Shown: positions 52,632 to 60,299 of the stretch, piece by piece
How positions within the stretch are numbered: the stretch's first letter is position 1
Layout of the letters: each line of letters opens with the position of its first letter
Source: Gallionella sp. UBA4121
GTDB taxonomy: Bacteria > Pseudomonadota > Gammaproteobacteria > Burkholderiales > Gallionellaceae
Assembly: GCA_002381565.1 (NCBI GenBank)
Contig: DFWZ01000021.1
Location: 11,367 to 75,366, forward strand
DNA length: 64,000 nucleotides
Direction: 5' to 3'
Notes under the pieces: generated by a model
Databases searched by the model: none
Seen by the model: the letters and a program-made list of their open reading frames with translations, nothing else
What the model was told of the DNA's origin: nothing
Position numbers and translations under genes: made by a program

Positions 52632-54467
52632 CTACGACGAGCAGCTGCAGTGCGACGTGCCCCCCAGGTCAAAGAACTTCTCATCCTTCTTCTTGTAATA
52701 TAGCGCTGCCACCGCCTCCGACTGTTCACCGTACGGGTCCTCAAATACATCGTGCAAACTCTGCACCAAGCTGTAATCCCCGGCATCCGTGGCACTTCGG
52801 TACGCCTCTACCATCATCCACTCCCTCGGAATGTACTTGGGGTTGACCTTTTTCATTGCCGCCGACACGTCCGCTGGCGCGCGCCCCTCTCGTTCCAGCG
52901 CCCCGTGCCACTTCTGCAGCCACGCCGTCCAACGTGCCTCCATCGTGTCCTGAGCATATCCTCCGCGTGTCTCGTAGAAGCCAGGGCGCAGAGCCGCCAC
53001 CTGCCCGGGCAGCTTCGAGAGCTCTCGCCAGAAGATCGTATAGTCCACCGGCGTGTCCGCCATGAGCGCGTGAAGCTCCGCGAAAAGTTCCATGCTAAAC
53101 TCGGCAAGGCCCATCTTTTCCGCCCACATGCGGTTCATCTCACGGTTCATCATCTCCGGCAGGGCCTCCACAATCTCCTCCAGCGCCTGAATCGCGTTCG
53201 TGTCCTGTCCCAGCAGCGGCGTCACGGCCTTGCAGAACATCTTGAAATTCATCGCAGCGGCCATCGGCTGATTCATAAAGGCAAAGTGCTCCCCGCCTCC
53301 GATCCACATCTGAAACATCGGGTCATACGCCTCCATGAAGCCGAAAGGCCCGTAGTCCAGCGTGCGCCCACCTAGTGAACAGTTGTCGCTGTTGAAGTTT
53401 CCCTGGCAATACCCCACCCGAATCCAATGGGCGACCAGGCGGGACAGGCGCGCGCCGAACTCCCGGGCGACGGCCAGGACTTTGTCGTTAAGCGTCGCCT
53501 CGGGGCCGCACAGCTGAGCGTTGATGTCAGGGTATTCTCGTGCCAGCGTATGCAGGAAAATTACTTCTAGCTCCGCTAGGGCACGCGGGTGCTCGTTTTT
53601 CCTCGCCCGCCGCCCGAACAGTTCGAGCTGCCCGACACGCAGGAACGAGGGGGCGGCGCGCGTCGTGATGGCGGCCGGCTCAATCACCATGCGGTCCGGT
53701 TGTTCGGTTTTGGCGCCCGGGGAGTACCAGGGACGCGAGATGGTTTCGCTGCTCGACACAAACAGGCAGAGGGCCCGGGAGGTAGGCACCCCCATTGCTG
53801 CCATCGCTTCCGACGCCAGGAACTCACGGATACTGGAGCGCAGCACCGCACGGCCGTCGCCGCCCCGGCAATAAGGGGTCGTGCCGCCGCCCTTGAGCTG
53901 GAATTCCCAGCGATGACCCTTACCGTGAAAGCCGCGAAGCGACGAACCGTACTCCTCGCCCTCTGGGAGAGGGGGAACGGGGGTGAGGGAACGATCATGG
54001 CAAGTATCATCATGGATGGCTTTCTTGTCATGATCGTCAGAGAGAAGCACCTCGAGCACGGAAATGGCGCGCCCGTCCCCGTAACCGTTGCCGTTCTTGA
54101 AGGGGCAGTTATGATACATCTCTTGCCCGTAGATGCTCAGGGCGTAGCCGCTCGCCCAGCCGCCGCTTCGCATGTGGGGGAACGCTGCGGCGGCAACCGT
54201 ACCAGTGAAGAACTGCATGAAGTGCTCCTCACTGGCGGCGCTGTCAGACAAGTTCAGCTCACGGAAGAAACTTCGGCTGTGGATGACGTAGCGGGGGTTT
54301 GGCAGCGGCGTCGGGAGAACCTCAACGTAGTGGCCGGACTTGACCTGGCGGAGCGTCTTGTTCGGGGCATGACGAGCCTGCTCGGGATCGGCGGCAAGGC
54401 TCTGCAGCAGCGAGTAGTCTGCGCGCTGGAGAAAGGCGGTGAAGGAAAGCGGGGCGGGAGTATCCAT
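52632..54467 (-). CDS. selO: SelO/YdiU protein AMPylase
   Basis: A pseudokinase-fold enzyme that transfers AMP to Ser/Thr/Tyr of target proteins, linked to oxidative stress. 611 residues: PNPRYVIHSRSFFRELNL, WEFQLKGGGTTPYCRGGDGRAVLRSSIREFLASEAMAAMGVPTSRAL, VAHWIRVGYCQGNFNSDN (catalytic loop), DYGPFGFMEAYDP (metal Asp), and the CSCSS end where animal SelO has selenocysteine. Near residues 150-180 a stretch (SLTPVPPLPEGEEYGSS) is encoded by a common GC-rich repeat. Codon use is more GC-rich than the neighbours; transfer is likely. Confidence 0.9.
   Translation of the reverse strand: MDTPAPLSFTAFLQRADYSLLQSLAADPEQARHAPNKTLRQVKSGHYVEVLPTPLPNPRYVIHSRSFFRELNLSDSAASEEHFMQFFTGTVAAAAFPHMRSGGWASGYALSIYGQEMYHNCPFKNGNGYGDGRAISVLEVLLSDDHDKKAIHDDTCHDRSLTPVPPLPEGEEYGSSLRGFHGKGHRWEFQLKGGGTTPYCRGGDGRAVLRSSIREFLASEAMAAMGVPTSRALCLFVSSSETISRPWYSPGAKTEQPDRMVIEPAAITTRAAPSFLRVGQLELFGRRARKNEHPRALAELEVIFLHTLAREYPDINAQLCGPEATLNDKVLAVAREFGARLSRLVAHWIRVGYCQGNFNSDNCSLGGRTLDYGPFGFMEAYDPMFQMWIGGGEHFAFMNQPMAAAMNFKMFCKAVTPLLGQDTNAIQALEEIVEALPEMMNREMNRMWAEKMGLAEFSMELFAELHALMADTPVDYTIFWRELSKLPGQVAALRPGFYETRGGYAQDTMEARWTAWLQKWHGALEREGRAPADVSAAMKKVNPKYIPREWMMVEAYRSATDAGDYSLVQSLHDVFEDPYGEQSEAVAALYYKKKDEKFFDLGGTSHCSCSS
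53951..53990 (-). repeat. GC-rich repeat absorbed into selO
   Basis: On the minus strand TCCCTCACCCCCGTTCCCCC then TCTCCCAGAGGGCGAGGAGT, the form of a well-known dispersed bacterial repeat (from memory). It encodes SLTPVPPLPEGEEY in frame within selO. Confidence 0.55.
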
Positions 54468-54589
54468 TTTCTTAAGCTCACAAAATATCTAAAAAGCGTG
54501 CAATGAATTCATAACCTGTGTGAATACGGGATCGCCTTCGGCATCCTGCGCGAACGGTGTTCGCTGGTGCTTTTTTGTTGCTCGGTTTT

Positions 54590-54964
54590 CTATGCGGCGT
54601 GGCGCAACTCGTAATCAGCTATTAACACATCGGCAGGCAGCTTGAGGCCTTCCGACAATCGCCGGATCATCGCCAGCGTAAGCGGGCGGGCGCGGTTCAA
54701 TACCTCGGCCACGCGGCCACGACTGCCGATATAGGGTTCCAAGTCCTTGCGGGTCAGCCCGCGCGCATCCATCGCGTAGCTCAAAAAGTCTATCGGGTCA
54801 GGTGCAGGAATGGGGTAGTGCCGGGCTTCGTATTTCTCCACCAGCATAACCAACACTTCCAGCCTGTCTGCTTCGGGGGTGTTTTCTGGCACATCGAATA
54901 ACCGCTCAATTTCAGACAGCGCCGCACGATATTCAATCTCTGTTTTAATCGGCTTGAGTTCCAT
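54590..54964 (-). CDS. higA: HigA-type antitoxin
   Basis: 124 residues: a variable N-terminal part, then an XRE helix-turn-helix (LSYAMDARGLTRKDLEPYIGSRGRVAEVLNRARPLTLAMIRRLSEGLKLPADVLI). The 'IGSRGRVAEVLN' core is typical of the HigA group. Three bases after higB, the reversed toxin-first order characteristic of HigBA. Represses its own operon. Confidence 0.92.
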   Translation of the reverse strand: MELKPIKTEIEYRAALSEIERLFDVPENTPEADRLEVLVMLVEKYEARHYPIPAPDPIDFLSYAMDARGLTRKDLEPYIGSRGRVAEVLNRARPLTLAMIRRLSEGLKLPADVLIADYELRHAA

Positions 54965-54967
54965 GAT

Positions 54968-55261
54968 CTAAATCCTTTCCGCGTCTATCGCATCATATTG
55001 CTTATGTGTACCAACAAAGCGCACGAACATCATGCGGCGGTTGTAATGCACCTTTACGATCAATCGGTAATCGTTGCCTTTGATGTTGAACACAACGCGG
55101 TTATCTGCCAAAAAACTGGCGTTACGATGCGCCGCCTTGATTGCCTCCGGTGTCTCCCAGTCCGCGCCGCTTGCCTCTGCATACCAGTTGCATAAAGCGG
55201 TTTTTGCTTGTGGATGTATTTCCCAAAAGACGCGCAAGGTTGAGAGGGCAAGTATTCGCAT
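54968..55261 (-). CDS. higB: HigB-type mRNA interferase toxin
   Basis: 97 residues of the HigB group: LRVFWEIHPQAKTALCNWYAEASGADWETPEAIKAAHRNASFLADNRVVFNIKGNDYRLIVKVHYNRRMMFVRFVGTHKQYDAI. These toxins cut mRNA on the ribosome. The pair marks the left part of the decayed element at tRNA-Arg. Confidence 0.94.
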   Translation of the reverse strand: MRILALSTLRVFWEIHPQAKTALCNWYAEASGADWETPEAIKAAHRNASFLADNRVVFNIKGNDYRLIVKVHYNRRMMFVRFVGTHKQYDAIDAERI

Positions 55262-55341
55262 AAGTGGAATGTATCACGCACCCAATCCGGGTGCAAACAG
55301 GTTGATGAAAATGATTGTGGTCAGGCGGCGGTGAAACTCAG

Positions 55342-55704
55342 TTAGGTGCTGGCGGTAATATCCAGCCCGATAAAGCTGCTTATCGGCAACCATGTGACGG
55401 CAAACCAATTGCAGCCGCTATTCAGGCCGCCCCATTTCGTTTGCACAATCAGGCCGCGATCAATCAGTTCTGCCCTCGACTTGATATTCATGCCTGCCGA
55501 TGGATAACCCTGTTTTGCCAGCCACTTGTCGGTAAGCTGCAATCGCCCGTTGTTGACGCCGTTGTGCTGGCGTATCAGGGCGAACAGAAACGACTTTGCG
55601 CGATCACTTGCACCGACAAAGGCGAGACCGTCCAACACGGCATGAGGTATGCGATTGCCTGGCCCCGTGAAAGTCTCAAACTGTTGTTTGGATTTCTTCG
55701 CCAT
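55342..55704 (-). CDS. Mobile-element winged-helix-like protein, 120 residues
   Basis: From ATG 55704: MAKKSKQQFETFTGPGNRIPHAVLDGLAFVGASDRAKSFLFALIRQHNGVNNGRLQLTDKWLAKQGYPSAGMNIKSRAELIDRGLIVQT... The order helix, helix, 'L-x-x-R-G-L-I-x-x-T' suggests a winged helix as in replication or regulatory proteins of P4-like elements. The exact family is not recognised. Immediately follows the 48-residue gene. Confidence 0.65.
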   Translation of the reverse strand: MAKKSKQQFETFTGPGNRIPHAVLDGLAFVGASDRAKSFLFALIRQHNGVNNGRLQLTDKWLAKQGYPSAGMNIKSRAELIDRGLIVQTKWGGLNSGCNWFAVTWLPISSFIGLDITAST

Positions 55705-55705
55705 G

Positions 55706-55852
55706 TCAGCACCTGTCAGCAAGCCGTGACAGGAAGAGATACAAACCCCATGCCTCGATCATTGAGAGCGCCGCGAGGTCTGAGCTTATGCCTATAGATG
55801 CGAAGCGCGCGGACAGGCATTGCAGCCGATCCAGCCACGTTTCGCTATTCAT
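55706..55852 (-). CDS. Small element protein, 48 residues
   Basis: From ATG 55852: MNSETWLDRLQCLSARFASI then GISSDLAALSMIEAWGLYLFLSRLADRC. Its start overlaps the end of the upstream gene by eight bases (the ATG lies inside ...CATGAATAG). A helix-rich peptide with two cysteines. Function unknown; overlap with both neighbours supports a real gene. Confidence 0.5.
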   Translation of the reverse strand: MNSETWLDRLQCLSARFASIGISSDLAALSMIEAWGLYLFLSRLADRC

Positions 55853-56150
55853 GGCACACCCAGCCTTTGAGCACATACAAGGCGACGGTGTGCAGCTTTC
55901 CGCATTCGGTGGGCTGCTTGATTCTGACGGTATCAATCGCGTGTCCGAATCTGTGGCGCAGTTCATGCACTCGCGCGCCAGGCATCATAATATCCAGCAC
56001 GCGCCGCGCCGTGACGGTGTCAATGCTGCCGTATGTCATCAGCCAGTCAATAAGCCGCTTGCGCTGATCCTGTGCGCTGTTAGAATGGCTGCGTGGTGTT
56101 GAGGCCGTCCCATTGCCCGGGGCGGCTTCGTTGTTTGTGGTGTCGTCCAT
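55845..56150 (-). CDS. Helix-turn-helix protein of a mobile element, 101 residues
   Basis: N-terminal low-complexity part, then RLIDWLMTYGSIDTVTARRVLDIMMPGARVHELRHRFGHAIDTVRIKQPTECGKLHTVALYVLKG. The 'ID-T-x-x-A-R-x-x-L-x-I-M-x-P-x-A-R-V-x-E-L-R-x-R-x-G' pattern is a phage-type HTH domain (Helix-turn-helix group 39). Part of the operon that begins with alpA. Confidence 0.8.
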   Translation of the reverse strand: MDDTTNNEAAPGNGTASTPRSHSNSAQDQRKRLIDWLMTYGSIDTVTARRVLDIMMPGARVHELRHRFGHAIDTVRIKQPTECGKLHTVALYVLKGWVCHE

Positions 56151-56152
56151 GA

Positions 56153-56362
56153 TTACACCCCCGCGTTGTTACTGGCTGCGATGCGGTCGGCTGCCCACTT
56201 CTCGACTGAGTCCGAAGACCAGGCAGTACAGTTTGCTGAAAGTTTTACAGGTTTTGGGAACGTGCCATTTTTAACCCATGCCCAGATTGAAGAGCCTGAT
56301 ACGCCGATTCGTTTTGTGAGGTCTGGAAGGCGGATAAATTGTTGCTGCGTTGCGTTTGCCAT
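56153..56362 (-). CDS. AlpA-family excisionase/regulator
   Basis: 69 residues: QQQFIRLPDLTKRIGVSGSSIWAWVKNGTFPKPVKLSANCTAWSSDSVEKWAADRIAAS. This is the AlpA winged-helix family that activates excision of P4- and CP4-type elements. Two bases ahead of the HTH gene. Good evidence for an integrative element at this locus. Confidence 0.92.
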   Translation of the reverse strand: MANATQQQFIRLPDLTKRIGVSGSSIWAWVKNGTFPKPVKLSANCTAWSSDSVEKWAADRIAASNNAGV

Positions 56363-56522
56363 GATGTAAATCTCCGTAGAGGTTTATGCACATCCAGCCC
56401 AGTGCTGGTGCGTCATGGTTCTGCATAGTAGTCACATGTTTTTTTGTGAATAGGTTGAAACGGTTGAACCGGCAAGGGTTAAAGGGGTTCAACCCCACGC
56501 CGTAACCCCCATGAATACTGGG

Positions 56523-57302
56523 CTATTTGGGTTCAACCCTTTTCTTTTTCGGATCGTGATTTTCTGGCTTGATGATTGTAAAAATTGTTGATGGGACATT
56601 CTGCGAGTCTGGCAAACCCGCGTTTACTGCCGCCGCTTTTATCCACTCCACAATCTCTTCCTTCTTTGCATCAGGATTGCGACGCGGATTGAAAAACTGG
56701 TTGATAGCGGCCTGCTGAATGGTCAGCCATGAAGTTGAATAGTCGGGTGCGGTGGCGGTCTGTACAGGCTGTGCGGCTTCATGTTTTGGGGTGTATAGGC
56801 CGCGCTCAATTGCCCAATCAAGCCAGTCTATCCGTAGCTTTTTTGATATCGCCCATTCGATAAAATAGCTTGGGGGAAACTCTAAATCAAAAACACCCAT
56901 GTGAGCCATGCCTATTGGGTTTCGTACATGCTTCGCGTCAAGTTTGGATTGCTGCCAAACCCCGCTCAATTGCGCATACCGATGTGCGCACATTTCGCCA
57001 TGACTAGGGCAATCTCTATCATTCGGCTCGTCATAGTCTCGCATGGTGTCGCCATCGTAAGGATAACGGCAACCCGCCAATACAGCGATCCCATCATCAG
57101 CTTTCCAAAAGTCGTATCTCAGATAAAGACCTAATTCTGTCCAGTCCCACAGCCTAAATTCTTGTATCTTGGCCTTTTCTCTATTTAGGCGTATTGTTTC
57201 TTCATCAATTTTATCTAAGCACTTAAATTTACCTGATTGCTGGCGCTCAATTTCTAAGATTTTTTTGTAATCCTCAATCTCTTTCTCTTTATCCATCATC
57301 AT
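56523..57302 (-). CDS. Element-borne protein, 259 residues, unknown
   Basis: Charged helical N terminus (KEKEIEDYKKILEIERQQSGKFKCL...ETIRLNREKAKIQEF), middle part WDWTELGLYLRYDFWKADDGIAVLAGCRYPYDGDTMRDYDEPNDRDCPSHGEMCAHRY, then SYFIEWAISKKLRIDWLDWAIERGL and a C-terminal domain ending in lysines (KPENHDPKKKRVEPK). Two near-symmetric Trp-rich motifs (RLWDWTELG; RIDWLDWAIERG). AT-richer than the neighbours, fitting transfer. Function not recognised. Confidence 0.7.
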   Translation of the reverse strand: MMMDKEKEIEDYKKILEIERQQSGKFKCLDKIDEETIRLNREKAKIQEFRLWDWTELGLYLRYDFWKADDGIAVLAGCRYPYDGDTMRDYDEPNDRDCPSHGEMCAHRYAQLSGVWQQSKLDAKHVRNPIGMAHMGVFDLEFPPSYFIEWAISKKLRIDWLDWAIERGLYTPKHEAAQPVQTATAPDYSTSWLTIQQAAINQFFNPRRNPDAKKEEIVEWIKAAAVNAGLPDSQNVPSTIFTIIKPENHDPKKKRVEPK

Positions 57303-57326
57303 TCCCTTTCACGCCCCCTGAATAGA

Positions 57327-57395
57327 TGCCGCACCAACACAGCAAGGGTGTCTGTGCTTTCGCCCGTGGTAATTAAGCACGGACTAGGTGCGGCA
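57327..57395. promoter_or_regulatory. Nested inverted repeat upstream of the 259-residue gene
   Basis: Outer arms TGCCGCACC (57327-57335) and GGTGCGGCA (57387-57395) are perfect. Inner arms GTGCTT (57354-57359) and AAGCAC (57375-57380) are also perfect. It lies between the integrase relic and the unknown gene. It could be an attenuator, an arm-type recombination site or a transfer-related hairpin. Confidence 0.5.
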
Positions 57396-57401
57396 AACTG
57401 A

Positions 57402-57512
57402 TTATGCGCGCAATTGCAGCACTTCAGCGCCAGCCTTGAGTTTGTCCAGATAGTCCGCCCACTGTTGCATCATCGTCCGCCGCTCATCCAGATATGACGA
57501 GGCTGCACGGGG
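57402..57512 (-). pseudogene. C-terminal relic of a tyrosine integrase
   Basis: One frame reads SSYLDERRTMMQQWADYLDK followed by LKAGAEVLQLRA and a stop. The 'Y-L-x-x-R-R-x-M-M-x-x-W-A-D-Y-L-D-x-L' tail is the conserved end of P4-type integrases. Upstream, toward the tRNA, the frame hits a stop at 57513-57515, so the catalytic domain has been deleted. It explains why the element next to tRNA-Arg is fixed. Confidence 0.7.
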
Positions 57513-57588
57513 TTAAGCGCGAAATATGCTTAAAGTCAGTATTTACAAGGGTTTTAAAGACGGGAATGGATGCGGCAGAATTGATCTA

Positions 57589-57663
57589 TGGTGTCCTCGA
57601 CAGGAATCGAACCTGTAATTGCCCCTTAGGAGGGGGCGGTAATATCCATTTTACGACGAGGAC
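57589..57663 (-). tRNA. tRNA-Arg (anticodon CCT)
   Basis: A 75-base cloverleaf: acceptor GTCCTCG with CGAGGAC, anticodon loop CTCCTAA on a GCCCC/GGGGC stem, T arm ACAGGTTCGATTCCTGT, encoded ACCA end. The gene reads into the decayed element, whose integrase relic lies 77 bp from its 3' end. I see no second copy of the 3' end in the window, so the far att site is lost or outside recognition. Confidence 0.97.
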
Positions 57664-57673
57664 AGCTTCGCCC

Positions 57674-57702
57674 ATTCTACCGGAAATGCGCTGTAATCTA
57701 AA
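57674..57702 (-). promoter_or_regulatory. Promoter of tRNA-Arg
   Basis: Minus strand: -35 TTTAGA (57702-57697), 17-bp spacer, -10 TAGAAT (57679-57674), about ten bases before the tRNA. Confidence 0.6.
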
Positions 57703-57759
57703 CCCTCACGCTGGTATCATGCACGCCTGCTGCAAAATATCGTCAAAAAGGGAAAGATA

Positions 57760-58305
57760 ATGAAATGGTTAGCTGTTGTCGCTGCGGTAGTTGTTTTCGC
57801 GGCCCTGTTCGTGGCGCGCGCGGCTCGCGCAGGCGATCTGCCGATCGCAGGCCAGCCGGCGCCCGATTTCCAGTTGCCGGATCAACACGGCGCGCAACAT
57901 GCGCTGACAGATTATCGCGGCAAATGGCTGGTGTTGTATTTTTACCCCAAGGATGACACGCCGGGCTGCACACAGGAGGCTTGTACGTTTCGCGATGACC
58001 TGAACCAGTTGACCGCTATCGGCGCGCAGGTAGTGGGAGTCAGCGTGGACGACACCAATAGTCATGCCAAATTTGCGAAGAAGTATCACCTGCCCTTCCC
58101 GTTGCTGGCAGACAAGGACGGGAAGGTGGCAGAAAGCTACGGTGCGTTGCTGAACCTCGGTCTCATAAAAGTTGCACGGCGTTTTACCTTTCTGATCGAC
58201 CCGCAAGGCAAAATCAGCCGCCTGTACCTGAGCGTGGAGACGTCGCGCCATTCAAAAGAAATCATAGAAGACCTGAAAAAACTAGCCAGTGTTGAAAAAC
58301 CGTAA
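57760..58305 (+). CDS. Exported thioredoxin-dependent peroxiredoxin (BCP/PrxQ type)
   Basis: 181 residues. N-terminal signal or anchor (WLAVVAAVVVFAALFVARAARA), then a BCP domain: APDFQLPDQHG, VLYFYPKDDTPGCTQEACTFRDD with peroxidatic C70 and resolving C75, VSVDDTNSHAKFAKKY, FPLLADKDGKVAESYG. Unlike typical cytosolic BCP it appears exported. GGGAAAG precedes the ATG. Divergent from tRNA-Arg. Confidence 0.92.
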   Translation: MKWLAVVAAVVVFAALFVARAARAGDLPIAGQPAPDFQLPDQHGAQHALTDYRGKWLVLYFYPKDDTPGCTQEACTFRDDLNQLTAIGAQVVGVSVDDTNSHAKFAKKYHLPFPLLADKDGKVAESYGALLNLGLIKVARRFTFLIDPQGKISRLYLSVETSRHSKEIIEDLKKLASVEKP

Positions 58306-58391
58306 TGCCATCACTGCGCCGACGCGGCTGCAACAGCCACCTGTACAATAGATGCCCCCTTATCAACCTGCACTTCCTATAAAGCCATCAC

Positions 58392-60299
58392 ATGCCATAC
58401 ATCACACTAGATAAAGCCAGCTTAGCCTTCGGTCACGTAGCCCTGCTCGACCATGCCGATTTTCAACTCGACGAGGGCGAACGCGTAGGGCTTATCGGGC
58501 GCAACGGCGGCGGCAAGTCCAGCATGATGCGTGTGCTGGCAGGCCAGGGAACACTCGATGACGGGCTGGTTTGGCGTCAGCCTTCCGCGCGTATCTGTTA
58601 CGTCAGTCAGGAACCGGTGCTGGATCCTGAAGACAGCGTGTTCGATGCCGTGGCAAAAGGCCTCGGCCCATTGCAAAAACTGCTGCACGACTATCACCAT
58701 GTCTCGCATCAGTTGGGCGAACCGGACGCGGATTACGACAAGCTGCTCGAAGAGATGCAGCACTTGCAGACCCAGCTCGAAGCGCAGGACGGCTGGTCGG
58801 TACAGGCACGCATCGAGACCGCCATTGCAAAGCTGGATCTGGATCCCGACAGACTGGTAGGCAATTTGTCCGGGGGGCAGCGCAAGCGCGTAGCCTTGGC
58901 GCAAGCCCTGGTGGCCGAACCGGACGTATTGATTCTCGACGAGCCGACCAACCATCTGGATTTCACCTCCATCGACTGGCTGGAAGGCCTGCTGAACAAT
59001 TTCGTCGGCAGCGTGCTGTTCGTCACCCACGACCGGCGTTTTCTGGATAACGTCGCCACCCGCATCGTGGAACTGGATCGCGGCAAACTGGCAGGCTTCC
59101 CGGGCAACTTCACCGCCTATCTGGCGCTCAAGGAACGCATGCTGGCCGACGAGGCGGTGGTGAACGCCAAGTTCGACAAGGTGCTGGCTCAGGAAGAAGT
59201 GTGGATACGACAGGGCGTCAAGGCCCGCCGCACCCGCAACGAGGGTCGCGTGCTGCGTCTGGAGCAATTGCGCCGCGACCGTTCGGCTCGCCGCGAAAAA
59301 CAAGGCAAAGTAGAAATGACCGTGGATACCGGTGAGCGCTCAGGCAAGCTGGTCGCCGAACTGTCCAATGTCAGCAAAGCCTACGGCGGACGCACGCTGA
59401 TCGACAATTTCTCCTGCCGCATCCAGCGCGGCGACAAGATCGGCCTGCTGGGACCTAACGGCGCGGGCAAGAGTACGCTGCTCAAGATCATCCTCGGCGA
59501 GATAGAGGCGGATTCTGGCGAAGTCAAGCTCGGCACCAAGATGTCGGTCGCCTATTTCGATCAGCTGCGCGAACAGCTCGATGACAATATGACCCTGGCC
59601 GACACCATCAGCCAGGGTGCGGATTTCGTCGAAATCGGCGGTCAGCAGAAACATGTCATCAGTTATCTGGGCGATTTCCTGTTCCCGCCTGAACGTGCAA
59701 GATCCCCTGTGAAGAGCTGTTCGGGTGGCGAGCGCAACCGTCTGCTGCTGGCGCGCCTGTTCACGCAACCCGCGAATGTGCTGGTGCTCGATGAACCGAC
59801 CAACGATCTGGACATCGAGACGCTGGAACTGCTCGAAGAGCTGCTGGCCAATTATGACGGCACGCTGTTCCTGGTCAGCCATGACCGCGCCTTCCTCGAC
59901 AACGTGGTCACCCAGGTGATCGCATTCGAAGGTGACGGAAAACTGGTGGAATACGTCGGCGGCTATGAGGACTGGGTCAGAGTCAAGAAATACCAGGAAA
60001 CGGCAGCGCTTGCAAAACCTGCTGCTTCGACACCGCCCCGCCCCGCCGCCGCGCCGGTTGAAAAACCGAAAGTTTCTTCCAAACTCAACTACAAGGAAGC
60101 ACGCGAACTGGAAGAATTACCCAAACGCATCGAGGCGCTGGAGCAGGAGCAGATCGACATCGCAGCCCACCTGGCGGACGGCACGATTTTCCGCCTTGAC
60201 GCCAAACGCGCCAAGCAACTGCAAACTCGCAATGAAGCCATCGAAGCGGAAGTGCTGGCGATCATGGCGCGCTGGGAAGAACTGGAAAAGCGCAGCTAA
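58392..60299 (+). CDS. uup: ABC-F ATPase Uup
   Basis: 635 residues with two ATPase cassettes: GRNGGGKSS, LSGGQRKRVALAQAL, LILDEPTNHLD; then GPNGAGKST, CSGGERNRLLLARL, LVLDEPTNDLD. An arginine-rich linker (RRTRNEGRVLRLEQLRRDRSARREKQ) lies between. The C-terminal domain after about residue 540 (a Pro/Ala-rich link, then KLNYKEARELEELPKRIEALEQEQ) is the DNA/ribosome-binding coiled coil of Uup. It overlaps glnE tail to tail by four bases. Confidence 0.95.
   Translation: MPYITLDKASLAFGHVALLDHADFQLDEGERVGLIGRNGGGKSSMMRVLAGQGTLDDGLVWRQPSARICYVSQEPVLDPEDSVFDAVAKGLGPLQKLLHDYHHVSHQLGEPDADYDKLLEEMQHLQTQLEAQDGWSVQARIETAIAKLDLDPDRLVGNLSGGQRKRVALAQALVAEPDVLILDEPTNHLDFTSIDWLEGLLNNFVGSVLFVTHDRRFLDNVATRIVELDRGKLAGFPGNFTAYLALKERMLADEAVVNAKFDKVLAQEEVWIRQGVKARRTRNEGRVLRLEQLRRDRSARREKQGKVEMTVDTGERSGKLVAELSNVSKAYGGRTLIDNFSCRIQRGDKIGLLGPNGAGKSTLLKIILGEIEADSGEVKLGTKMSVAYFDQLREQLDDNMTLADTISQGADFVEIGGQQKHVISYLGDFLFPPERARSPVKSCSGGERNRLLLARLFTQPANVLVLDEPTNDLDIETLELLEELLANYDGTLFLVSHDRAFLDNVVTQVIAFEGDGKLVEYVGGYEDWVRVKKYQETAALAKPAASTPPRPAAAPVEKPKVSSKLNYKEARELEELPKRIEALEQEQIDIAAHLADGTIFRLDAKRAKQLQTRNEAIEAEVLAIMARWEELEKRS

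Noticed and set aside
57494..57760. Plus-strand frame of 88 codons
   Set aside because: It runs through the complement of tRNA-Arg; an artefact.
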